This document shows, piece after piece, positions 7,088-13,534 of a stretch of DNA of 13,534 nt. The stretch comes from Bacillota bacterium. Lineage in GTDB: Bacteria; Bacillota; Sulfobacillia; RBS10-35; JAJYVN01. Under the pieces are notes generated by a model. That model searched no databases, was not told the origin of the DNA, and was given only the letters and a program-made list of their open reading frames with translations. The DNA lies in NCBI GenBank assembly GCA_021791995.1, contig JAJYVN010000050.1, forward strand, positions 1 through 13,534, given 5' to 3'. Made by a program: the position numbers and the translations under genes. Position 1 is the first letter of the stretch. Each line of letters starts with the position of its first letter.

Positions 7088-7861
7088 TTGGCCCAAGACG
7101 AACTGCGAGGATGCGGCACCAAGTGGTGGCAGACCGCACGGCGGCGTTTCCGCTCGGGTCGCTGGCGGATGCGGATGGCCATGGCACGCCTCTGGCAACG
7201 GTTTCGGCCAGCGCACGTGCACTATGTGGGGGGCAACGACACCTTACCGCCACCCCTTCCACCCGCAGAGGAGGCGGTATTGATTCAGCGCCTGGCCGAG
7301 GGGGATCGCAGTGTGCAGACAACGCTCATCGAGCGCAATCTGCGCCTGGTAGTCTATATCGCGCGCAAGTTCGACAACACGCGTATCGCGATCGAGGACC
7401 TGATCTCGATCGGTACCATTGGTCTGATCAAGGCGGTGCAGTCCTTCGATCCGGGCAAGCGGATCAAACTCGCCACCTATGCGAGTAAGTGCATCGAGAA
7501 TGAGATCCTGATGTATTTGCGGCGAACCAGTCGCACGCGGAGTGAGGTGAGCTTCGACCAGCCCTTGAACGTGGACTGGGATGGAAACGAGTTGTTGATT
7601 CAGGATGTCCATGGTACCGATCCAGACCTTGTGTATCGGGACATCGAGAACGAGTCCGATCGGATGGTGTTAAGGGCAGCGCTGACCAAGCTCTCCCTGC
7701 GCGAACGCCGGATCGTGGAGTTGCGCTATGGACTGGCCGATGGTGTGGAACGGACGCAGAAGCAGGTCGCCGATTGCCTGGGGATCTCGCAGTCTTATAT
7801 CTCCCGTCTTGAGAAGCGGATCATTCGGCGCCTGCGCAAGGAGGTCGAACGCACGGGATAA
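7088..7861 (+). CDS. sigE: RNA polymerase sporulation sigma factor SigE (pro-sigma-E)
   Basis: SigE directs early mother-cell transcription during sporulation. The sequence is almost diagnostic. Region 2 carries IERNLRLVVYIARKF, IEDLISIGTIGLIKAV and KLATYASKCIENEILMYLRR; then come EVSFDQPLNVDWDGNELL and the region 4 helix-turn-helix VADCLGISQSYISRLEKRI. The conserved YVGG (46-49) followed by LPPPL marks the end of the pro-region that SpoIIGA removes. Upstream is an Arg-rich amphipathic stretch (ARRRFRSGRWRMRMAMARLW) suited to membrane attachment. This pro-region is about 18 residues longer than in B. subtilis if the TTG at 7088 is the start. That start has GGAGGA (7073-7078) 9 bases upstream. 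GTG 7079 lies too close to the same site, and ATG 7169 would give a short pro-region but has no clear ribosome binding site. It is cotranscribed with spoIIGA (21-base gap). Confidence 0.95.
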   Translation: MAQDELRGCGTKWWQTARRRFRSGRWRMRMAMARLWQRFRPAHVHYVGGNDTLPPPLPPAEEAVLIQRLAEGDRSVQTTLIERNLRLVVYIARKFDNTRIAIEDLISIGTIGLIKAVQSFDPGKRIKLATYASKCIENEILMYLRRTSRTRSEVSFDQPLNVDWDGNELLIQDVHGTDPDLVYRDIENESDRMVLRAALTKLSLRERRIVELRYGLADGVERTQKQVADCLGISQSYISRLEKRIIRRLRKEVERTG

Positions 7862-7874
7862 TGTGCTGCCCTTG

Positions 7875-7903
7875 TCGACAACCTGTCGCCAATTGCCTAT
7901 GCT
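7875..7903 (+). promoter_or_regulatory. Candidate sigma-A promoter for the LCP-glycosyltransferase-GH57 gene set
   Basis: TCGACA (7875-7880, five of six matches to TTGACA) is followed after 17 bases by TATGCT (7898-7903, four of six matches to TATAAT), just downstream of the sigE stop. The -35 lies in the perfect palindrome TTGTCGACAA (7872-7881), whose TGTCGAC core is one base away from a Spo0A box; this could mean sporulation control or be chance. Transcription would begin near 7910, which argues for an LCP start at or after 7946 rather than the TTG at 7907. Confidence 0.4.
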
Positions 7904-7951
7904 CGTTTGGGAATCGGCGTCCCGTCCGGGGCGTTTCGCGGGGGTGTGGCT

Positions 7952-9319
7952 TTGGCGAGGGGCCGCGCAGGTCGTCGGCGCAGGGGGATCATCGTTGCGG
8001 TCGGGGTCCTGGTGGTGGTCGCTTTGGTGGGTGTGGTCACGGTGGCGCGGGCGGGTGGCGTTAAGAAACTGCTCCTGGGTGTCACTGCGCGTGTCATCGC
8101 TAAGACGCTTCCCGACAAGACCAAGAACCCTGCACCGCACGGTCCGGTCGCCGCGCCCATTACCGTGCTGGTGATGGGAACGGAGGCCCCGCTCGGATAC
8201 GACGGCCAGAACCTGACAGATTCGATGATGGTTGTCAGTTACAATCCAACGACGGACACGGTCTCGCTGCTCTCGGTGCCACGTGATCTCTGGGTGGACA
8301 TCCCCGGTGAGGGTTACCAGCGGATCAACACCGCCTATGAGGACGGCGGTGTTGCGAGGGCAGAACTGGCGGTGGAGCAGTGGGTGGGCGTGCCCGTGGA
8401 GTATTTCGCGATCGTCAACTACACGTCGTTCACCGACCTCGTGAACGCGGTCGGTTGCGTGGAGATCAATGTGCCGGAGGCCATCCATGACCCGAGCTAT
8501 CCCGCACCGAACGAAAAGGGATACATTGACCTGACGATTCCCGCGGGTGAGCAGTGCATGAACGGAACCACGGCGCTGGAGTATATCCGGGAGCGGCATG
8601 ACCTGCCCCTGGGGGATCTCAGTCGCGAAGCGGACCAGCAGCAAATGCTGTTGGCATTGAAGAGCGCGCTTTTGCAGCCCAAGAACCTGCTGAAGCTACC
8701 GACCGTCATGCACGACGTCTTTGGTCTGGTCCAGACCAACTACCCATATGCGGATGCGGTCAATATTGCGGAAAAGGTGCTGAACATGCCATCTTCGTCG
8801 GTGCGGCATGCGGTGCCTGGCGACTGCACGACATCGGCGCAGGAGCAACAAGACCTGGCTCTCTGCGGTGCAGTGAGGTCATGGGTGACGCCAGGCAAGG
8901 CGGATGTGCTTATCCCCAACGAGAGCGATATGCACGCCCTGGTGAAAGAGACCCTTCCCTATCTAATGCAGGATATGGCCGAGGCCTCAGTACAGGTATA
9001 TAACGGCACGGACCAGAGTGGGCTTGCGGACTACTACACCGCGGTGCTGCAGGGCATGGGGGTCACGACCGAAACCCCTGCGGACGCGCCAGCGTCACTG
9101 GGGGGATCATCCGTCACCTCCAGTGTGGTGTATGTCAACAGCAATGTCTTGCGCAGTCCGCCGCTCGAGGCATACATCCTTGCCCAGTCGCTCAGCGCTC
9201 AGGTAGTCACGCGTGCGCTAGCGGGGTCAGCTGGGATGGACATCGTCCTCGGTTCATCCTTTCCTAAGTGGCAGGTACCAGTCCAACCGACATCGCTGGC
9301 GGGGCCTGGTGGAGGATGA
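7952..9319 (+). CDS. LytR-CpsA-Psr (LCP) family cell-wall polymer ligase
   Basis: LCP proteins transfer lipid-linked polymers such as teichoic acids or capsule to peptidoglycan on the outer membrane face. The product starts with an Arg-rich cytoplasmic tail and one membrane helix (IIVAVGVLVVVALVGVV), giving a type II topology. The LCP core follows, with the hallmark stretches NLTDSMMVVSYNP, SVPRDLWVDIP, YQRINTAYEDGG and ALEYIRERHDLPLGDLSR; these carry the Asp and Arg residues that bind the pyrophosphate lipid. After about 350 a LytR_C-type domain is likely (SVQVYNGTDQSGLADYYTAV, then the VVYVNSNVL region). Start choice: TTG 7952 has GGGGG 7 bases upstream and lies beyond the predicted transcription start. 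GTG 7946 is possible; TTG 7907 has no ribosome binding site. The stop overlaps the next gene's ATG (ATGA at 9316-9319), suggesting translational coupling. Confidence 0.85.
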   Translation: MARGRAGRRRRGIIVAVGVLVVVALVGVVTVARAGGVKKLLLGVTARVIAKTLPDKTKNPAPHGPVAAPITVLVMGTEAPLGYDGQNLTDSMMVVSYNPTTDTVSLLSVPRDLWVDIPGEGYQRINTAYEDGGVARAELAVEQWVGVPVEYFAIVNYTSFTDLVNAVGCVEINVPEAIHDPSYPAPNEKGYIDLTIPAGEQCMNGTTALEYIRERHDLPLGDLSREADQQQMLLALKSALLQPKNLLKLPTVMHDVFGLVQTNYPYADAVNIAEKVLNMPSSSVRHAVPGDCTTSAQEQQDLALCGAVRSWVTPGKADVLIPNESDMHALVKETLPYLMQDMAEASVQVYNGTDQSGLADYYTAVLQGMGVTTETPADAPASLGGSSVTSSVVYVNSNVLRSPPLEAYILAQSLSAQVVTRALAGSAGMDIVLGSSFPKWQVPVQPTSLAGPGGG

Positions 9320-9627
9320 ACGAGGATTTCGAGGAACCGGTGCCACAATGCCTACTCGATGCGAGCGGTGATCCGGCGGTCCATGCCGCCCTATCGGGCA
9401 TCTTTCGTCGGAATCGCCATGAAACGGACGGCGACCCTGAGCAATTGGCAAGGTCAGTTCTGGAGCAACTCTGTCTACCCGATACCTCGCTGCTAGCGGA
9501 TGTCGGAGGACTGCGCTTCACGGTGGAGGTGTTCCCGGCGCATCCCGGGTGCATTATCCATGCCAGCGTGTGGGATGAGGATGTGTGGCGGGAAGTGGAC
9601 GAACTGCCACTCCGCATGGATGAATAA
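9316..9627 (+). CDS. Small acidic protein of unknown function between LCP and Nudix genes
   Basis: This is a 103-residue soluble protein with no signal peptide, membrane segment or motif I recognise. It is rich in Asp and Glu, and its C-terminal half (GLRFTVEVFPAHPGCIIHAS, then VWDEDVWREVDELP) looks like alternating strand and helix. Its coding status rests on context. The ATG at 9316 overlaps the LCP stop in an ATGA arrangement, GGTGGAGG precedes it (with very short spacing), and its own end overlaps the Nudix start by eight bases. An earlier in-frame start at 9268 would overlap the LCP gene by about 50 bases and is less likely. I assign no function. Confidence 0.6.
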   Translation: MNEDFEEPVPQCLLDASGDPAVHAALSGIFRRNRHETDGDPEQLARSVLEQLCLPDTSLLADVGGLRFTVEVFPAHPGCIIHASVWDEDVWREVDELPLRMDE

Positions 9628-10084
9628 GCCATTCGGTCCGCTGTCCGTGGTGTGCGCCGTCATTACGGGCCCGGATGGGGTCCTCTTGAGCCGACGGCTG
9701 AACAGTGCCCACATGGGGGGGAAGTGGGAGTTCCCGGGCGGCAAACGTGAGGTGGGCGAGTCCCCAGAGGCTGCGCTGGTCCGTGAACTGCGGGAGGAGC
9801 TCGGGATCACAGTCGAGGTGGGGCCACTTGTGTATCGGGTGCAGCATCGCTATCCGGAACAGGGCCTCATCGACCTTTCCTTTTACCTAGTGAAACGGGG
9901 ACAGGGCTGCCCGCAGCCACTGGCATCGGCGGAAATCCGTTGGTTTCCTCCCCATCAGCTCGCTGCTTTGGACATGCCGCCAGCCAATCGGAGCTTGGCA
10001 CTGCGCATCGCGTCTGTGGCGGATCTTTCGTCCCTTGAATCGTGTTTCGCATGGAGGGAACCTTCCTCCGGAGCGGGTTGGTGA
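9620..10084 (+). CDS. Nudix hydrolase (MutT-like)
   Basis: Nudix enzymes cleave nucleoside diphosphate-linked substrates; MutT-type members remove oxidised nucleotides such as 8-oxo-dGTP. The 154-residue product carries a complete Nudix box, G-x5-E-x7-REL-x-EE-x-GI, from G41 to I63. The metal-binding glutamates are E56, E59 and E60. The preceding MGGKWEFPGG and the first strand PLSVVCAVITGPDG are typical of MutT and of the C-terminal domain of MutY. The size fits a single-domain enzyme, and the true substrate cannot be told from sequence; an NDP-sugar role is conceivable given the downstream glycosyltransferase. The ATG at 9620 overlaps the preceding gene by eight bases, with no strong ribosome binding site, so coupled translation is likely. 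A longer in-frame reading from 9500 is a shadow of that upstream gene. Confidence 0.88.
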   Translation: MNKPFGPLSVVCAVITGPDGVLLSRRLNSAHMGGKWEFPGGKREVGESPEAALVRELREELGITVEVGPLVYRVQHRYPEQGLIDLSFYLVKRGQGCPQPLASAEIRWFPPHQLAALDMPPANRSLALRIASVADLSSLESCFAWREPSSGAGW

Positions 10085-10168
10085 GGCAGCAACAGATGCC
10101 ACGTCGCTGCATGGTGGATCGATTAGTTGGGCAGGTTGGCAAGCACAGTAGCGACAAGGGGGGATAAG

Positions 10169-11689
10169 GTGGTGTCCAGGCGCGCTACGCCAGAACCGCT
10201 GGGAAGTGAGGCGCCGCGAGGGTCGAACGCTGGGCCGTCGCAAGGCCGGGTGGACCGAGTGAAGGATTCTCGAGTAGCTGCGAGCAGGGAGCCGTCCCAG
10301 ACACCGCGAAAGAGAAGAGAGGGTGATCGGACGACCGCTGTGGAGCGACGTCCGGCCCCACCACGGACGACCCGCCGAGCGGGTGAGGGGGGGGCCAATG
10401 TGGCCCTAGCACCGTCGGATTGCATCTTTGCTGTGCTCTGTTTCGAGGGACCGGACCGTTACGCGTTGGCTGGCGGGCTGGGATCCAGGGTGAGCGGACT
10501 CACAGAGGCGTTGGCCCGCAGCGGCGCAACGACACACCTCTACTTCATCGGTGACCCAGGTGCCCCCAGTGTGGAGGAGCGTATTGAGGGCCGGCTCGTC
10601 CTGCATCGGTGGAGCCAGTGGATCAGTCGCTACTACCCGAACGGTGTCTACGACGGAGAGAACGAAAAGCTCTATGACTTTAATGAGACCGCCCCATGGC
10701 ATGTCGCTGACCATTTGGCCCAGTTGGCCGTGAAGGGCCGCAAGCACTTGGTGGTTCTGGGGGAGGACTGGCACAGTGCGGAGGCGATCTGTCGCACATC
10801 GGATCTGCTCCATGCCCGAGGGTTGCGCTCGCACGCGACACTGATCTGGAATGCGAATAACCCCATGGGGTTTGAGCGGATCAACTGGGGGCGACTCGGG
10901 TACATCGCAAACCTGACCACGGTCAGTCGCTACATGAAACACTACATGTGGGGGCTTGGCCAAAACCCGACCGTCATCCCAAACGGCATCCCAGAGCACC
11001 TGGTGGCACCGATTCCAGCCGCGCAGGTGCAACGCGTCCGGTCGGCCCTGCGGGCGGATGGCGCCGGGCCGGTGTTCGTCAAGGTCGCTCGCTGGGATCC
11101 GGATAAGCGGTGGAACATGGCGGTGTCTGCGGTTTCCCGTCTGCGTGGCCGCGGCATCGCTGCCCGTCTGATTGCCAAGGGCGGGATTGAGCCGCATCAG
11201 CGCGAGGTATTCGGCAATGCGGTGGCAGCGGGGCTTTCCATTGCCGATGTTCCAGTGGGGGAGTCACCCACGCCGGAGACGCTGGCCGATGCGTTACGAT
11301 CGGCCGCAGCCGCCGATGTCATCAACCTACAGGGGTACCTGCCGGTGGACTTGCTCCAGGTCCTGTACCGCGCGGCTGACGCGGTCTTAGCCAACAGCGG
11401 CATGGAACCGTTTGGCCTCGTGGGCTTGGAGGCGATGGCGGCGGGTGCTGTGGTCTTCACGGGATCCACCGGGGAGGATTATGCGCGGCCCTTTCAGAAC
11501 GCGATTGTGCTCGAGACCGATGATCCGGGGGAGATTGCACAATACTGGGATCAGCTCCAGAGTAGCCCGGCCTTGGTGGAGCATATGCGGCAGGCAGCGC
11601 TGGCCACGGCGGCGGAGTATACTTGGTCGGAGGTGCTTTCAGCCCTGTTTCACCGTTTGGATTACCTGGCGGCCGCATCTCCTCGATGA
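10169..11689 (+). CDS. Glycosyltransferase, GT-B fold (GT4/GT5, glycogen-synthase-like)
   Basis: The protein resembles retaining GT-B glycosyltransferases of the glycogen synthase/GT4 type, which move a sugar from an NDP-sugar donor to a growing glycan. The N-terminal Rossmann domain carries the glycine loop ALAGGLGSRVSGLTEAL (GG near residue 102), as in starch and glycogen synthases. The C-terminal domain begins near FVKVARWDPDKRWNM and holds the E-x7-E donor motif EPFGLVGLE (E413 and E421). It is followed downstream by a GH57 enzyme, which suggests alpha-glucan metabolism. The first about 80 residues are Arg/Pro/Ser-rich and probably disordered, an odd extension for the family. GTG 10169 (or 10172) follows AAGGGGGG at 10156-10163; TTG 10127 lacks a good site. 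The exact product (glycogen, trehalose-like or other glycan) is not known. Confidence 0.82.
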   Translation: MVSRRATPEPLGSEAPRGSNAGPSQGRVDRVKDSRVAASREPSQTPRKRREGDRTTAVERRPAPPRTTRRAGEGGANVALAPSDCIFAVLCFEGPDRYALAGGLGSRVSGLTEALARSGATTHLYFIGDPGAPSVEERIEGRLVLHRWSQWISRYYPNGVYDGENEKLYDFNETAPWHVADHLAQLAVKGRKHLVVLGEDWHSAEAICRTSDLLHARGLRSHATLIWNANNPMGFERINWGRLGYIANLTTVSRYMKHYMWGLGQNPTVIPNGIPEHLVAPIPAAQVQRVRSALRADGAGPVFVKVARWDPDKRWNMAVSAVSRLRGRGIAARLIAKGGIEPHQREVFGNAVAAGLSIADVPVGESPTPETLADALRSAAAADVINLQGYLPVDLLQVLYRAADAVLANSGMEPFGLVGLEAMAAGAVVFTGSTGEDYARPFQNAIVLETDDPGEIAQYWDQLQSSPALVEHMRQAALATAAEYTWSEVLSALFHRLDYLAAASPR

Positions 11690-11716
11690 GAAAGCGGGCG
11701 GAAAGCGAGGACGCAG

Positions 11717-13054
11717 TTGGCCAAGCACCTGGTGATTTATACACTTGCCCACCAGCCACACCGATTGAAGCTGCCGGCGCAGCCCATTCCACCGGGGGCG
11801 GCGGCGGATGACATCGCACGCTGCCTCTTCGATCAGCGGATGGACCAGTTCTACTTCGGCCGCGCGGCGGGAAAGTGTTACCATCCTGCGATTGCGGCCT
11901 TCACGGAGTTCCTGTGTGCGGGTGGTAAGCTCTGTTTCGGTATATCCGAAACCCTACTCGACCAGATCACCCGTTGGGACCCGTCCCTGCTGGAGGCGCT
12001 CACAGGGTTCGTGCACCATCCCAACTGTGAACTGATCACGGTCGAACCTGAGCACAGTCTGATCTTCTATCTCGACATTCGTCGTTTTGTGGAAGGGCTC
12101 GGCCGATACCGGCAAAGGCTGGAGCGAGAGTTTGGTGTTGTGGCGCAGGTGGCGGACACAACCGAGATGTTTATGAGCAATGACCTGTACTTTGCGCTGG
12201 CTCGGGCCGGGATGCGCGGAGGCTTCATGGATGGGCGCTCGTGGGTGCTGGACTGGCGGAGTCCGACGCACCTCTACCACCATCAGCTGCCGACGGCCAT
12301 CCTGGCGCGTCACACTGATCTCAGCGATGATGTAGGGTACCGCTTCTCGAATCGCTCCTGGCACGGCTGGCCTCTTTTGGCGTCGGACTGGGCAGAGTGG
12401 ATCGCGAAGGCGGAGGGCGATTTCGTATTTGTCGGATGGGACTTCGAAACCTTTGGCGAGCACCAATGGCAGGACAGCGGTATCTTTGACTTCATCGCCG
12501 CCCTGCCGGGAGAGCTGAAACGCTGCGGTGTTGAGTGCTTGGGGGCGAGCGAGGTCATGGATCGCTTTGCGGACCATTCCTTCGATTTGCCCCTCCCCGC
12601 CTTTCCCTCCACCTGGGCAGGGGATGGCGGAGTGGGCTTTTTCTTGGGAAATCCCATCCAACAGGCCCTGTTCCAACTGATGCACCATGCGTACAACAAG
12701 GCTATTTTGACTGATGATCCCGCGTTGGTGGATTTGGCCGTCAAGCTGACGCAGTCCGATGTCCTTCACCTGACGCAGTGGTTTGGCCGCTCGGGGGACG
12801 AGGCACAGGTCTCTGCCTACTTCACGCCGCGGGAGTGGTGGGCGCTGGGGCCAGACCGCATTGTTTGGGAGGCGCAGCAGGTCTTCAAAAACTTCATCGC
12901 GGCCTGCGATCCAGCGGCGGTGGCTGCTGTACGCCAGTCCACCCCCCTAGACTTGGCGTCCGACCTGGATGATCGCGAGGATGGCTCCGACCCACGTGGC
13001 GTCACCCGCGAGCGAGGGCCGCAGGAGGCCCACCACAAGACCAAGGCCCAGTGA
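11717..13054 (+). CDS. GH57 family alpha-glucan-active enzyme (alpha-amylase/transferase-like)
   Basis: GH57 enzymes hydrolyse or rearrange alpha-glucans with a retaining mechanism. The 445-residue product opens with the family's first conserved region (IYTLAHQPHRLKLP). Residues about 143-160 (AQVADTTEMFMSNDLYF) carry E150 as the likely nucleophile. FVGWDFETFGEHQWQDSGIF (238-257) is the conserved region that ends in the GEHQW signature and supplies D242 as the likely acid/base; it closely resembles the archaeal alpha-amylase type. The gene follows the glycosyltransferase after 27 bases, so synthesis and trimming of one glucan is plausible. Start is TTG 11717, with GCGAGG six bases upstream. 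The last about 36 residues are charged, unlike the family, and overlap the opposite-strand zinc-ribbon gene, so they may be a recent read-through tail. Amylase versus branching or transferase activity cannot be decided. Confidence 0.85.
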   Translation: MAKHLVIYTLAHQPHRLKLPAQPIPPGAAADDIARCLFDQRMDQFYFGRAAGKCYHPAIAAFTEFLCAGGKLCFGISETLLDQITRWDPSLLEALTGFVHHPNCELITVEPEHSLIFYLDIRRFVEGLGRYRQRLEREFGVVAQVADTTEMFMSNDLYFALARAGMRGGFMDGRSWVLDWRSPTHLYHHQLPTAILARHTDLSDDVGYRFSNRSWHGWPLLASDWAEWIAKAEGDFVFVGWDFETFGEHQWQDSGIFDFIAALPGELKRCGVECLGASEVMDRFADHSFDLPLPAFPSTWAGDGGVGFFLGNPIQQALFQLMHHAYNKAILTDDPALVDLAVKLTQSDVLHLTQWFGRSGDEAQVSAYFTPREWWALGPDRIVWEAQQVFKNFIAACDPAAVAAVRQSTPLDLASDLDDREDGSDPRGVTRERGPQEAHHKTKAQ

Positions 13055-13228
13055 GAGCAGCGCATAGGTGCCGAGCGGTCGCAATGGACCGCGTACCGCG
13101 GCGACTGCTCGGCGGCGGCCGTGTATCCGCATCTCCTTACGGCAGTCGGCACAATACTTCTCCCCTGGGCGCCCGATGAAGGTGCGGCGGCATCGGCGAC
13201 AGACGGCCAATCGGCTCAACTCGGCCAC
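12947..13228 (-). CDS. Small zinc-ribbon membrane protein of unknown function
   Basis: The 93-residue product has an N-terminal treble-clef/zinc-ribbon-like motif with two cysteine pairs (C10/C13 and C26/C29, spacing C-x2-C-x12-C-x2-C). A basic stretch (MRIHGRRRAVAAVRG) follows, then one or two hydrophobic segments (TYALLSLGLGLVVGLL at about 54-69 and WVGAILAIIQVG near the end). It is probably anchored in the membrane with the zinc motif in the cytoplasm. The GTG start at 13228 has a clear GAGGGGG site on the minus strand, and the gene begins 12 bases after the aldo/keto reductase stop, so the two are likely cotranscribed. Its last 108 bases run antisense to the GH57 3' end. Function is unknown. 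Confidence 0.7.
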   Translation of the reverse strand: MAELSRLAVCRRCRRTFIGRPGEKYCADCRKEMRIHGRRRAVAAVRGPLRPLGTYALLSLGLGLVVGLLRPSLAGDATWVGAILAIIQVGRQV

Positions 13229-13240
13229 GGGACATCCCCC

Positions 13241-13534
13241 TCACACGCGTGCCACGGGCGTTGGCTTGTTGCGACTGTCCGAGAGCGGCTGATACAGTAC
13301 ATCCCGATTCTCCACCCAGACCTGATCCAGTGCCTGCTGTTCCTCCGGTCGGAGTGGCGGTAGATCCCCTGCAGCCGCGAACTCACGGAGGTTCGCGGTC
13401 GATGTGATGTTGGGTAGGACCGTGGCTACCGCCTCCCGTGCTAAGCAAAAGGCAATCGCGGTTTGTCCCAGGGTGCGCTCGTCACTGGTCGCCATCTGTT
13501 CTCGAACCCGTAGGCCGGCCGCCATCCAGCTCGG
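13241..13534 (-). CDS. Aldo/keto reductase, C-terminal part (cut by the window edge)
   Basis: Only the last about 98 residues are present; the gene continues beyond base 13534. The stretch LGQTAIAFCLAREAVATVLP followed by NITSTANLREFAAAGDLPPL is the typical end of the aldo/keto reductase barrel, where the serine/asparagine-containing loop after the final strands binds the NADPH phosphate. Helix LRPEEQQALDQVWVENRDVL is the usual C-terminal helix. The catalytic Tyr/Asp/Lys/His residues lie outside the window, so activity and substrate cannot be judged. These enzymes reduce carbonyls with NAD(P)H in the cytosol. It probably leads a minus-strand unit with the zinc-ribbon gene. Confidence 0.8.
   Translation of the reverse strand, partial: PSWMAAGLRVREQMATSDERTLGQTAIAFCLAREAVATVLPNITSTANLREFAAAGDLPPLRPEEQQALDQVWVENRDVLYQPLSDSRNKPTPVARV

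Noticed and set aside
7670..8644. Long minus-strand open frame of 324 residues antisense to sigE and LCP
   Set aside because: It is His/Arg/Asp-rich without domains, and both opposite-strand genes are unmistakable.
1..13534. CRISPR array, insertion sequence, tRNA or rRNA
   Set aside because: No regularly spaced repeats, transposase-like product, terminal inverted repeats or RNA-gene signatures were seen.

Overview
The window most likely comes from a high-G+C, endospore-forming member of the Firmicutes. The decisive evidence is an adjacent spoIIGA-sigE pair (about 6182-7861): the membrane aspartic protease and the pro-sigma factor it activates in the mother cell. Strong purine-rich ribosome binding sites and several likely TTG/GTG starts fit this. 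I cannot name the genus; lineages such as Sulfobacillus, Kyrpidia or Hydrogenibacillus relatives are possible, but nothing here decides between them.

Layout. (1) 1-1913: a hairpin-rich leader, then a secreted lipoprotein with a Tat-like signal, a right-handed beta-helix of pectate-lyase/GH28 type and a C-terminal beta-rich domain. (2) 1962-2855, minus strand: formyltetrahydrofolate deformylase (PurU), convergent with the lipoprotein gene. (3) 2994-6066, plus strand: a two-gene unit made of a magnesium-chelatase-like AAA+ ATPase, whose reading frame is broken by a one-base shift near 3711-3750, and a VWA-domain partner protein. (4) 6067-7861: a candidate Spo0A-type promoter, then spoIIGA and sigE. 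(5) 7875-13054: a promoter candidate followed by five co-directional genes: an LCP-family cell-wall ligase, a small unknown protein, a Nudix hydrolase, a GT4/GT5-like glycosyltransferase and a GH57 alpha-glucan-active enzyme. (6) 12947-13534, minus strand: a small zinc-ribbon membrane protein and the 3' end of an aldo/keto reductase gene. The zinc-ribbon gene overlaps the GH57 gene tail-to-tail by about 108 bases.

How they may work together. SpoIIGA and SigE form the known mother-cell switch. The LCP, glycosyltransferase and GH57 genes suggest envelope attachment and alpha-glucan synthesis or remodelling; the GT plus GH57 pairing resembles archaeal glycogen loci. The ATPase and VWA protein probably form a chelatase- or MoxR-like remodelling machine of unknown substrate. 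No mobile element, CRISPR array, tRNA or rRNA was seen. Every gap between genes is shorter than 300 bases. No new defence or mobile system is evident. The most unusual signals are the spoIIG-like promoter architecture with 22-base spacing, the broken ATPase frame, the long SigE pro-region, the GH57/zinc-ribbon overlap and the structured leader at the left edge.
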